Position numbers and translations under genes: made by a program | Notes under the pieces: generated by a model | What the model saw: only the letters and a program-made list of their open reading frames with translations | The model's database searches: none | Told to the model about the DNA's origin: nothing | Part shown: positions 25,602-34,250 of the stretch, one piece after another | How the letters are laid out: each line of letters starts with the position of its first letter | How positions within the stretch are numbered: position 1 is the first letter of the stretch | DNA from: Micromonospora sp. KC606 | Lineage (GTDB): Bacteria; Actinomycetota; Actinomycetes; Mycobacteriales; Micromonosporaceae | Length of the DNA stretch: 64,000 bases | Direction: 5' to 3' | NCBI RefSeq assembly: GCF_004348675.1 | Contig: NZ_SMKN01000012.1 | Coordinates: 1 to 64,000, forward strand

Positions 25602-27172
25602 AACGCCACCGGGACGGAAACGGCATCTGGTGTGAGCAGACCGAGCCGGTCGAAGGGCGGATCAGGCTGGGGCCGGCGAACGTCGGCCATAGTCGCCGGC
25701 AGGGCGCATTGGTGGGTTGCCTCGTCGATGATCATCCGGCAGGCGAGCTCGGCGGCGGCGATGACCGCCGCTGGTGGCGTCCGCGAGACAGGTTCACCGC
25801 ACCCGGCCTCCCGTACTCCTGCGCGGACTGGTTCGCTGGCCAGGGCCGGTAGGTGTTGTTCTGCGCGACGCAGGGGGAAACGGTCAGCCCTGATGATGTC
25901 GCCCTTGCGCTGTACACAGGCGGAGATGACCGTGTGACCGGTCCACGCGCCGACGATGTCAGCGGCCGTCGCGAGCAGGCTGCTGGCACCGGCATGGGCG
26001 GTGGCGTCGAGCACCACGTTGTGGGCCTTGACCAGTTCGACGGCGTCGCCCAGCCGGATGACATCCTGGTTCCGCCACTCCACCTTGCCAACGTCGAACC
26101 CCGTGGCCGCCAGCCGGTCCATAACAGCGGTGACCTTGTACTTCCCGACGTCGCTACTGCCGGCGAGGTGCCGCACGACGTTGCCGGGACGCAGACGCTC
26201 ACCGTCGATCAGAGTGAGACGGCGGACGCCGGAGCGGAACAGGATGTCGGCGGCGAAAGACCCGAGCGCGCCGGCGCCGACCACGGCGATCCGGACATCA
26301 GCCAGTTCCACAGCGGTGTTACCCGCGCGCATCGACCGGGTGGCCAGGCTGGTGTCGGCGCTTTCGCAGGCTGTGATCGACGGAACGGGGCCGCCGCGCT
26401 GTACGGCAACAGCCAGTGCCGCGCGGTGGCCGTTGCGGGAGTACCGCAGCAGGAGATAGCCGACGGCGCCGAGCGCGATCAGACGAGTGACTTCATCGGC
26501 ACGTCCAAGAGCCTGCGCGAAATCGGCCCATTCTCGAGGTGGGGAGCTGACCTCCCCCAGGTCATCGATCCACGCGAGTCCACGGTCCTTTGGATGTAGC
26601 TGCTGAGGTCCTCGCAGCGCGATGACCCCCGGCCGCCGGTTGCCGGTCACCTCGATGGTGCGCGGTGTGGGCCCCGGTGCCGTCTTGTAGAGCCCGACTT
26701 CCCCGGTGAGCACGTCGGCGTCGTAAAGCACGAAAGTGTCGGCGTCCTGCACCAGGTACCGCTCGAGGTCGCAGACATCGTCGTCCGGCCAGCCGGCGGC
26801 CGTCTGCTTCAGCCAGTCTCGCACCCTATTCAGTAGAATCTGGGGTTCGCGCCATGGCGCGGCGTCGACCGAATGGGCACTGCCGTCCCAGAGGCAAAGG
26901 TTGCCGTGAAGCCCCGGCAGGGCAGGCCGATCGACGTGGAAGGTCAGCTCCATCGTTGTTCCGGGATCGAGCACCCGAACCGCTGGCGCGGCGAACGGAA
27001 ACCGATCGGTCAGCTCCACCTCGATGCGCGCACGGACGAGGCCGTGGACCGGGTGCTGCCACGCCAGGTCGCCGCGTAGCCGATGCCCGTCGTCGCCGAA
27101 GCCGAGTTCCCCGAGGCGCGCACGCCAGGAGTCGGCTTCGGCGACGAGGTCGCTCTGCCAGGAGCTGCTCAT
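25598..27172 (-). CDS. cap2: CBASS Cap2, E2-E1 fusion
   Basis: The 524-residue protein has an N-terminal E2 (UBC-like) domain with the active-site cysteine in GLHGNLCLWDG near residue 93. A C-terminal ThiF/E1 adenylation domain has VVGAGALGSFAADILF (ATP-binding GxGxxG) and a candidate catalytic cysteine in VISACVQRKGDI. This E2-E1 order is diagnostic for Cap2, which links the CD-NTase C-terminus to targets and primes cGAMP-type synthesis. It overlaps the CD-NTase stop by four bases (ATGA) and the Cap3 start by four bases, so all three are translationally coupled. Confidence 0.9.
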   Translation of the reverse strand: MSSSWQSDLVAEADSWRARLGELGFGDDGHRLRGDLAWQHPVHGLVRARIEVELTDRFPFAAPAVRVLDPGTTMELTFHVDRPALPGLHGNLCLWDGSAHSVDAAPWREPQILLNRVRDWLKQTAAGWPDDDVCDLERYLVQDADTFVLYDADVLTGEVGLYKTAPGPTPRTIEVTGNRRPGVIALRGPQQLHPKDRGLAWIDDLGEVSSPPREWADFAQALGRADEVTRLIALGAVGYLLLRYSRNGHRAALAVAVQRGGPVPSITACESADTSLATRSMRAGNTAVELADVRIAVVGAGALGSFAADILFRSGVRRLTLIDGERLRPGNVVRHLAGSSDVGKYKVTAVMDRLAATGFDVGKVEWRNQDVIRLGDAVELVKAHNVVLDATAHAGASSLLATAADIVGAWTGHTVISACVQRKGDIIRADRFPLRRAEQHLPALASEPVRAGVREAGCGEPVSRTPPAAVIAAAELACRMIIDEATHQCALPATMADVRRPQPDPPFDRLGLLTPDAVSVPVAL

Positions 27173-28185
27173 GCGTAGCGGCCGCTCCCGGCCGGAACGG
27201 TGGACGCGCCCCGGGTCACCGCCGATGCCTGCTTCCTGGTGCCATCGGCGTTGCAGTACTCCGGTAGTGGGAAGACGTAGTCCTCGGTCGTGGTGTTCTT
27301 GGTTGTGCCGAGCAGCTCACGCCACTTCACCGCGGCCGGGCAGTCCTCCGCGTCCAGGGCGTCTTCGGCCAGCGTCGCCGCCTCGGCGATCCGGTCGGCC
27401 GCGGCAACCAGCTGCTCCGCTGTGGCCTTGGTTTTGATCTTCTTGCCTTCCAGCGTCGGGTCGTCGAGGCCCTCGTCGGCGACGTCCGCGAGCAGGTCGG
27501 CGATCTCGCGAAGCACGACGGTCAAGTACCCGGCGTACGTCGTCTCGTTCGGATTGACGTTGCTGAACGCGTGATACGTGAGAACCTCGAAGAAGTAGCC
27601 GCCGGGCTGGTCGTCGACCCAGACCCGGCGGATCTGACGGACGAGCTTGACCACGGGAACGTAGACCCCGCTGCCGGGATCGTCGTCGTAAAGCAGGTAG
27701 TCCTTGTTCGACTGTGTCGTCAGCTCGGCCATCTTGGTGGGGTTGGTCTCGACCCACCGGGCATTCCCGTCGTCCTCGATCTTCTCCGGGATCTCCCAGT
27801 GATCCCCGCACGGCCGGGCGATGACCACATCGACGGACAGATCGTAGTCCGGGAAGTCCACCATCACGGACCGGTGCTGGCGCGTGATCCGGCCGGGGAA
27901 CGCCGCCTCCAGAACAGCCTCGACGTGGTCGAGGATCTTGCCGGGACGCAGGTCTTTACCGGCCTTGCTCAGCCGGGCGAACACGTCGACGTCCTTGACC
28001 CGACGGATCGACACGTGCCGGCCGTAGGAGCCGATCAGCAACGGATCGACCCCGAGTTTCACCAGAAGGTCGTCCGCCTCCAGCGCCGCCGTGACCTCGG
28101 CATGCGCCGACTGGGCGTTCTTGGCGTCCTCGGTCGGCTCGATGTTGCTCAGTGCCGTCTTGAAGTGGGTGGCCAGCGTGGCCAT
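27169..28185 (-). CDS. CBASS CD-NTase (cyclic oligonucleotide synthase)
   Basis: The 338-residue nucleotidyltransferase carries the GS-x(n)-D-x-D signature LLIGSYGRHVSIRRVKDVDV, with the third carboxylate strand in DYDLSVDVVIARP. The mid-region matches the helical OAS-like core of bacterial CD-NTases. The C-terminus, ending ...PAGSGRYA, is flexible and glycine/serine-rich, as needed for conjugation by Cap2. ATG 28185 has GGAG five bases upstream. Upon infection it would make a cyclic di- or trinucleotide that activates the SAVED effector. The product identity is not readable here. Confidence 0.88.
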   Translation of the reverse strand: MATLATHFKTALSNIEPTEDAKNAQSAHAEVTAALEADDLLVKLGVDPLLIGSYGRHVSIRRVKDVDVFARLSKAGKDLRPGKILDHVEAVLEAAFPGRITRQHRSVMVDFPDYDLSVDVVIARPCGDHWEIPEKIEDDGNARWVETNPTKMAELTTQSNKDYLLYDDDPGSGVYVPVVKLVRQIRRVWVDDQPGGYFFEVLTYHAFSNVNPNETTYAGYLTVVLREIADLLADVADEGLDDPTLEGKKIKTKATAEQLVAAADRIAEAATLAEDALDAEDCPAAVKWRELLGTTKNTTTEDYVFPLPEYCNADGTRKQASAVTRGASTVPAGSGRYA

Positions 28186-28388
28186 GCGCTCTCCGTTCCC
28201 TAGGCTGGCAGGTGCGCCTGGTACGGCCGCCGAGGGGGTGAGATCACGGCCAGTTCTACGACGCTGTGGGCGGCACCCGCATTCCCGAAAGCGCCGAGCA
28301 CCGACGAGACGTTACGGCGCGGGTGCGACAACCTCGCCCCGCCAGCAGGACCGACCGCCAGCCTTGGGCGTACCGACGGAACGCCACG

Positions 28389-29471
28389 TCAGCCGTTCGG
28401 GGGAGCAGGGAACGGCTCGTAGACGTTCGCCACAGGGTTGAAGGTGTACGCCGTCCACTGCCCGGGGGTCGGCGCAGCCAGCCGGGCGCCGAGCGCCACA
28501 GCGATCGCTACCGGCCCGCTCAGAAAGATCGCGTGGTGACCCGTCCGCGCCTCGGCCGGCAGCGGCGCGGTGTCCCACGCGTTGCACGTCTGCGAGATGA
28601 CCCCGTTGAACGTCTTCATGTTTTGCTTCAGCAGCCGGTTCTCGTTGCGAAGCAGCAGCAGCCACCCGATGCCGCGCTCACCACACGCCTTCACCACCGC
28701 GTCCCGGAACTGATCCCCGCGATTCTGCAGATCGAGCGCCAGCGCCACCTTCGTCATGTCGCCGCCATCGACCGCCTCCAGCCGCTCCACCGTGAGCGGG
28801 GCGGCTTTCACGTCCACCGCCCGCAGCGACGTCGCCGCGAAGAACGCCGGAGACCCCGTGTCCTGCCGAAGCTCATGCACGGCGACATGCTGGGCGTGCG
28901 TGTACCCCAGCCGCGCGCCCAACCAGAACGCCACGTGCAGCGGCATCGTGGGAATCACATTGACGTGGGCTGCGTCCGGAGCGAGCCGCTCCGCGATCGT
29001 CGTGGCCCGTAGCGTCTCCTCCGCCAGCAGATCAACCAGTTCACGATCACGAACGGGATCACCCGACAACTCGATCTCCGCCTTCAGCGTCACCGCCGCT
29101 GAACCCTGGCTGCACCGCTCCGCCTGTTGATTCCGCTGCTCGGCACGGGCCCGACCGCGATGGACATCCACTGCATTCACGATGATCCCCACCCGCAGCC
29201 CCATCCGAGCCCGGTGTCGCAGCCAGAAGCCGACCGCCATGACGATCAGACCCACGACGACGGCCACCACGAACCCCAGCCGGCCCGGCTTCTCACCGGT
29301 CATCAGCGACTTGCCCGCCTCCGTCAGAAACGTTCCGGCGACCAGGCCCCCCACCGCGATGACAGCCGATCCATCGGCCACCAACGCACGCAAGCCCTGC
29401 GCACCGACGGGCTGCTCGCCCGCGCCCACCACCGTCAAACGCGGTGTATCGGAACGCTCCACTGTTGTCAC
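28389..29471 (-). CDS. CBASS effector, 2TM-SAVED protein
   Basis: The 360-residue protein has two N-terminal transmembrane helices (about residues 32-55 and 64-84). A SAVED domain follows, ending with the family-typical HHAIFLSGPVAIAVALGARL and WTAYTFNPVANVYEPFPAPP. SAVED domains bind cyclic oligonucleotides, and a TM-SAVED effector is expected to damage the inner membrane. The start is GTG 29471. It lies 203 bases upstream of the CD-NTase on the same strand, so the operon begins here or has a second promoter in that gap. Confidence 0.8.
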   Translation of the reverse strand: MTTVERSDTPRLTVVGAGEQPVGAQGLRALVADGSAVIAVGGLVAGTFLTEAGKSLMTGEKPGRLGFVVAVVVGLIVMAVGFWLRHRARMGLRVGIIVNAVDVHRGRARAEQRNQQAERCSQGSAAVTLKAEIELSGDPVRDRELVDLLAEETLRATTIAERLAPDAAHVNVIPTMPLHVAFWLGARLGYTHAQHVAVHELRQDTGSPAFFAATSLRAVDVKAAPLTVERLEAVDGGDMTKVALALDLQNRGDQFRDAVVKACGERGIGWLLLLRNENRLLKQNMKTFNGVISQTCNAWDTAPLPAEARTGHHAIFLSGPVAIAVALGARLAAPTPGQWTAYTFNPVANVYEPFPAPPNG

Positions 29472-29685
29472 GAGGCCACCACCGTCACGAAGAGAAGGCC
29501 CGTCCTCGTGTGGAGGGAATCCACGATAATCTAGAGCGGGCAGTGCTCGTCAGCGTAGGACATGGGGAACAACCATCGGTCGGCACCGAGCACCGCCGAC
29601 CGGCGCGGCGAGAACGCGTTGCGTAGGAGGTCGAGGTTCGCGCGACTGAACTTCACGCGGCGCCAACAGCTGTTGAGACCTCTGT

Positions 29686-29904
29686 TCACCGCTGCCCTCG
29701 TCGCCAGAGCGTGTAAAGAGTGACGACCGTGCCCGTGACCGCGACGAGACCCGTTTCTCCGGCCGTCATGTAGACGGCGGCTGCCAGCCCAAGCAGCCCC
29801 AACAGCGCTGTGAGCTCAATGACAAGTTCCGAGGTGCGACGGGGACGACTGTGGCTTCGGCTGGGGTGCTGAGCGGCGTCCGTGGACGGCTTGACTCTGA
29901 CCAT
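29686..29904 (-). CDS. Small two-helix membrane protein, 72 aa
   Basis: From ATG 29904 the product is MVRVKPSTDAAQHPSRSHSR followed by two hydrophobic stretches (ELTALLGLLGLAAAVYMTA and VAVTGTVVTLYTLW). A longer frame to 29991 exists but reads through the phased operator array, so the shorter start is preferred. It sits between the CBASS operon and the divergent XRE-GIY-YIG gene. No family is recognised. It could be an accessory membrane component or an unrelated small gene. Confidence 0.5.
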   Translation of the reverse strand: MVRVKPSTDAAQHPSRSHSRPRRTSELVIELTALLGLLGLAAAVYMTAGETGLVAVTGTVVTLYTLWRRGQR

Positions 29905-29945
29905 AGACGTACTAGAACATGAGCTATCGAAGTTCTCCACGCCTC

Positions 29946-30034
29946 GAACATCTTCGAACGAACGCGAACATCTGAAGAGGTCGAAGCTCATCTGGGCAGC
30001 GTTCTCTGGTGTTCGACGACGTTCATGTTCGTTC
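29946..30034. promoter_or_regulatory. Helically phased GAAC/GTTC array
   Basis: GAAC occurs at 29946, 29956 and 29966. In the opposite orientation GTTC occurs at 30001, 30011, 30021 and 30031. Both sets have an exact 10-bp period and are mirror-arranged about 29990. The array fills the divergent gap between the small membrane protein and the XRE-GIY-YIG gene. It looks like a cooperative operator, presumably for the XRE domain of the adjacent protein. Confidence 0.65.
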
Positions 30035-30056
30035 AGGGAAGGCAGGCTGGGCGTAC

Positions 30057-31256
30057 ATGACGGCGCACCCTGATCAAGATCCCATGCAACGGTTCGCCGC
30101 TGAGCTGAGAGCCTTCCGCCTCAGCTGTGGCCGCCCGAGCTTGCATGAGGTCAACAGGCTAGCCAAGAGGAATAACTCCTCCCTCGCGCCTTCGACCATG
30201 AGCACGATGCTCAACGGCAAGCGCCTCCCTGGCTGGCCCCTCGTTCAGACCTTCGTCCGGACCCTGCTCCAGATCCGCGATGCCGACACATCGTTAGGAA
30301 GCGACCATGATGAGGAGGTCCGAGAGTGGAAGCGGAAGTGGGTGACGGCCAGTCTCGGACCTGCCACTGACAAACGCTCGGGGAGCGCCGGGCCGCTAGG
30401 GCGACACATGACCGCCCCGTCAGTCGTAGCTCGCGAGCGCCAGAGTCGTGCAGCTGTTGAGCCGACCGAAGAGGTCCGGGATTCAGGGCCATCAGATCAG
30501 TTCGACGAGCGGGGGCCGTTGGTCATCCCTGCTCCCAGGCCGCGTCGCCTAGAGCTGTTGACACCGCAGGTCCGAGCTTTTCACGTCCTGCTGGACCAAG
30601 CCCTCAGCGAAAAGGACACCGACGGACGCGTCTGGGGAAACGCCCGTTTTGGGTGCTACGCGTTTTACGACCTCGACGGCGAGGTCCTCTATGTCGGCTC
30701 CGCGAGCGAAGGGCTGCGTACCCGTGTTCGCCGACATCTCACCGGACATCGGACGGATGCAGTTGCCACTCGCATTCTTGATGTGCACGAAGTGGCCGAA
30801 TTGGAGCTATGGCCGATTTGGGCATTGGAAGAGGTAGGCCGGAGTGATCGGTTACGAGTGCAGAACGAGCTGCCAGGAATTGAGAGCGCCATTTACCGCC
30901 GGGCGGTGGCCGAGAACCAATTCGGACCCCCGCTGAACGAGGTAACTCCGGCCGACATGAATCCGGCGACTCTTCCCCCGTCCCGGCGTTTCGCTCTACT
31001 CGACGAAAGCATTAGGCAGGAGCGCAGCCATCCCGACGCTCGCCTTGCCCGCCGTGCCGAGAATCTGGCGCGTCTTGCCTCAACGGTGCTTGAGCGAGGT
31101 AGCGCCAATGACGGCATGAGGCGTGCACTTCTGATCCAAGCGGCGAGATTCACGGCACTCGCGGCTACGCACCTCGCCTATGTGCGCGGCTTGCCTAAGC
31201 CATATCCAGCCGTGCTCGATATCGCAGGTCTCCTCGATTCACCAGAGGTTGATTGA
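30057..31256 (+). CDS. XRE-type HTH protein fused to GIY-YIG nuclease domain
   Basis: The 399-residue protein has an N-terminal helix-turn-helix of the actinobacterial XRE kind (RFAAELRAFRLSCGRPSLHE, then LAPSTMSTMLNGKRLPGWPL). A low-complexity linker follows, then a GIY-YIG domain (FGCYAFYDLDGEVLYVGSAS, then the RTRVRRHL arginine and a later ELPGIESAIYRR glutamate), then a helical tail. ATG 30057 is chosen because the alternative GTG 30009 would put the phased GTTC boxes inside the coding region. It is divergent from the CBASS side. It may be a regulator, a sequence-targeted nuclease, or both. Confidence 0.75.
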   Translation: MTAHPDQDPMQRFAAELRAFRLSCGRPSLHEVNRLAKRNNSSLAPSTMSTMLNGKRLPGWPLVQTFVRTLLQIRDADTSLGSDHDEEVREWKRKWVTASLGPATDKRSGSAGPLGRHMTAPSVVARERQSRAAVEPTEEVRDSGPSDQFDERGPLVIPAPRPRRLELLTPQVRAFHVLLDQALSEKDTDGRVWGNARFGCYAFYDLDGEVLYVGSASEGLRTRVRRHLTGHRTDAVATRILDVHEVAELELWPIWALEEVGRSDRLRVQNELPGIESAIYRRAVAENQFGPPLNEVTPADMNPATLPPSRRFALLDESIRQERSHPDARLARRAENLARLASTVLERGSANDGMRRALLIQAARFTALAATHLAYVRGLPKPYPAVLDIAGLLDSPEVD

Positions 31257-31346
31257 TCCGGAACCCATCATGCCGTAACCGCCATTCCGGGCAGCGGCTT
31301 CCGTCGGCACTTCTCGGGACATCCCTACTCGGCGTATCAGCGGTTC

Positions 31347-34250
31347 TCACGGCGTATCGACGACCAGGGCGTAGGGGTTCGTCTTGTCCACTGTCACCCA
31401 ATGCAATATCTTGCCGCCGGCTGGCACCGTGGAAGTTGGGGTGACCAGGTGGAACCCGATTGTGACCTCTTCGTCTTCGACGGCTTCGCCCTCACGTCCG
31501 GAGAGGTTGCCCTTCTCAACGGTCGGGTAGAGGATGATCGCTCCGGTGGAGGCGCCCCTGAGGGCGTCGGCGACGAGATCCGGGGTCGCTGTGTCTAAAC
31601 CGGCAATCCTCATTGCTGCGTTCCGGTGTCGTTCCTCGCTGAACACTCGGAACGAGGCGCTGGACGAGGTGCGTTGGCGTTCGAAGATGCTGAAGGGCCC
31701 GTGTCCGGCGACGAGGCGTCGTGTGGTGGACCTCGTCTGCTGGGGCAGGAGCACGACCCACCGTGCGAGTTGGTCGTCGGTCAGGCGGCGCAGCCAGGCG
31801 AGTTCGGGTTGGAAGGTGTCGTCGGCCAGCCACTTAAGGTTGCCGAGCACAGCCAGAAGCACTGCGTGACTGACGATTGCCGCCCCCGCCTCGTAGGTGG
31901 TCTTGGCTCCCGGCACCACGAACCTGACGGACCGTTGGGCTGCGGCAGCGAGTAGCGGTTTCCACTGTTCGAGGTTGTGCTTAATCTTGGTTCCGACGGA
32001 GGGGAAGGCCACGGGTTCCATGGGCTGGCCGGGTGAGCTCTTCAGGACGAGCTTGGCGTTCCACATCTTGTTGCGGCCGGTGGGTCGCAGGTCCGGGCGG
32101 TGCTGGGCGATCAGAGGTGGGATCTGCCGGGGGGTCAGCTGGGGCCTGCCGTCGGCCGGGGCCGCGTACTGGCGTAGTTCGCGACGTAGAAAGTCCTCGT
32201 CGCGGCAGGCAGCCTCGAACATGTCGTGCAGGTCTTCGGTCGTGTAAAGACGAACCAGGTCTCGGAAGCCGTGCCGGAAGCCGAACCAGCGGCCCATCTG
32301 CATGAGGGTGTCGACCTGTGACGTCGCGCGTCGGTAGTAGGTCACCGTCAGCCCCTCCACGGTGAAGCCGCGGGCGAGCTTGTTACCACCGACCAGGATG
32401 CGCCAGATCTCTCGCTTGTCGAAGTCGAGACTCTCCTGCTGCCGCTCAAGGTCGGTGTCGCTGTTCACGACGATGACCGGGCTGCCGTCACGGTCAGCGG
32501 GGCTGATGAGCCCAAGCGCTGCGCCAATGTCGTCGCGCAGGTCGTCGAAGTCGGCGGGTGTAAGCAGTGCTGGTGCCTGTGCGCGGGACACGGGCAGGAC
32601 GTCGGTGAGGTACAGCTCCCGCAACCGGGCCAAGCCGCTGGCTCGGTAGTAGCCGGCGGTGTTCCACAGGTGGCTGATCAGCTCGGCTGTCTGCCGGTGG
32701 GAGTCCTTGCCCATGGCTTCATGGACGAGCATGGTGTGGTGCCGGTAGGTGGTTCCGTGTCGTTGGCGGTAGAGCTTGACGGCGCCGGTGAGGACGAACA
32801 TGTCCATTGCGCGGCGTAGCTCGCCGTCGTCGGGCTCGTCGCCGAGGTGCCGCACGTGTGCCCGTTCCTTGGAAGTTTCGAGAGGACGCTGCTTGACCGG
32901 CAGTTCGGAGTCGAAGTCGTGGAAGTCCTCCGCACCCATGTAGCCGTTAGGTCGCGGCAGGGAGATGAGGAAGTCGCGCGGGAAGATGTCCTCGACATCG
33001 GAGGGGTCGATGAACACGTTGGCGTACGGGGTGGCGGTGTAGCCGACGTACTGCGCGCGGGGCATCATCCGCAGCAGCTGGCCGATAAGCCGGTTTATCG
33101 CGGTGCGCTTCTTGCTGTCCTCCTTCCACTTCTTCGGGCTGACGGTGTTGACCGAGGCTTGGTCCGACTCGTCGTCGATGATGAGGACCGGCACCTCGCC
33201 GAGGCGGTCGCTGATGCGGCCTAGGTCCGCCACCAAGTCCTGAAGGACGCGCGCGTTCTTCTTGGCGACGACGAGACGGGCGTCGCTGGTGTGGAGGTTC
33301 ACCGCGTCGTAGAACTTACGGTTCCGCTCGCGCCCCTTGAACTCGAGGGCAGAGAATCCCATCTGCAGCCCGCTGTAATCCCTGGCATGCTTGCTCAGGC
33401 GGTGGATGTCGGGGTAACCGGAGTCGGACGGTCTACCACCGTGGCGGACGAAGCGGTCGCGTTTCCAGTCGGGGTCGTCGTGGTACTCGTGAGCCTTCTG
33501 ATCGTGGGGGGAAATTTCCCGCTCGATGTTTTCTCGGCCGCACAGCTCGATGTCGAGGCGCCGCTGGGTCTGGGCGCGCAGCATGTTGGTGGTGCCGGTA
33601 AGCACGATGACGAGCCGGTATCCGGCATCGATGGCCTTCGCCACGACGCCGGTGAAGTTGGCGGTTTTTCCGCTCTGGACGTAACCAACCACGAGCCCTT
33701 TGGCCTGGTACGCCACGGGGCGGGTCGGGTCGGACAGCCTACGAACAACCTCCTCGGTGGCCCTGTCCAAGTCGGCAACGGCCTTGGGGTTGCGCCATTT
33801 GTCGAGAAGGTAGCGGTGATAGTGCGCCCAGTAGAAGTTGCGTTCGGTACGCCGTTGGGGGGTGCGCCACTCCTCCCAGTCGTCGGCGATGACTATGAGA
33901 CCGTCGGCGGACGCGTGAGGAAACAGGTCAGCGAAAAGGTTCGCGGTTGGCTCGTCGACGCCGAGTGCGGTGATCACCGCTGCGCGGCGTTCGGCGGTGT
34001 TGTGGCTGGTGCCACCGGTCCAAGGGGCGCTGCTTTGTTCGTGGTCCCACGCGGCAAGGGTGTGGGCGAACTGTTGGCGCAGGGCGTCCTCGGGGCCGGC
34101 GTCACGCAGATGCGCTTGGAGGGCGGACCCGTCGGCGATACCGAGGACGTCGCCACCCAGCATGACTGCCAGGGCATGCAACGGCTTTGGCCCGGGACGC
34201 TGCATGGCGTCAAGGGCTGCGCTGTAGGCGGTGGTCACGGTGTCGCTCAT
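31347..34250 (-). CDS. Z1-domain ATPase of MutL/Z1/AIPR defence system
   Basis: The 967-residue superfamily-II-like ATPase has Walker A in LVVGYVQSGKTANFTGVVAK, Walker B in VLIIDDESDQASVN, and the Z1 hallmark block GNKLARGFTVEGLTVTYYRR through QVDTLMQMGRWFGFR near residue 640. Length is typical. Its start overlaps the DUF4420 stop by four bases. Z1 proteins occur in restriction-like clusters with MutL/MORC-type ATPases, described by comparative genomics and later shown for MZA to resist phage. It probably remodels or translocates DNA. It is the last gene of the operon. Confidence 0.9.
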   Translation of the reverse strand: MSDTVTTAYSAALDAMQRPGPKPLHALAVMLGGDVLGIADGSALQAHLRDAGPEDALRQQFAHTLAAWDHEQSSAPWTGGTSHNTAERRAAVITALGVDEPTANLFADLFPHASADGLIVIADDWEEWRTPQRRTERNFYWAHYHRYLLDKWRNPKAVADLDRATEEVVRRLSDPTRPVAYQAKGLVVGYVQSGKTANFTGVVAKAIDAGYRLVIVLTGTTNMLRAQTQRRLDIELCGRENIEREISPHDQKAHEYHDDPDWKRDRFVRHGGRPSDSGYPDIHRLSKHARDYSGLQMGFSALEFKGRERNRKFYDAVNLHTSDARLVVAKKNARVLQDLVADLGRISDRLGEVPVLIIDDESDQASVNTVSPKKWKEDSKKRTAINRLIGQLLRMMPRAQYVGYTATPYANVFIDPSDVEDIFPRDFLISLPRPNGYMGAEDFHDFDSELPVKQRPLETSKERAHVRHLGDEPDDGELRRAMDMFVLTGAVKLYRQRHGTTYRHHTMLVHEAMGKDSHRQTAELISHLWNTAGYYRASGLARLRELYLTDVLPVSRAQAPALLTPADFDDLRDDIGAALGLISPADRDGSPVIVVNSDTDLERQQESLDFDKREIWRILVGGNKLARGFTVEGLTVTYYRRATSQVDTLMQMGRWFGFRHGFRDLVRLYTTEDLHDMFEAACRDEDFLRRELRQYAAPADGRPQLTPRQIPPLIAQHRPDLRPTGRNKMWNAKLVLKSSPGQPMEPVAFPSVGTKIKHNLEQWKPLLAAAAQRSVRFVVPGAKTTYEAGAAIVSHAVLLAVLGNLKWLADDTFQPELAWLRRLTDDQLARWVVLLPQQTRSTTRRLVAGHGPFSIFERQRTSSSASFRVFSEERHRNAAMRIAGLDTATPDLVADALRGASTGAIILYPTVEKGNLSGREGEAVEDEEVTIGFHLVTPTSTVPAGGKILHWVTVDKTNPYALVVDTP

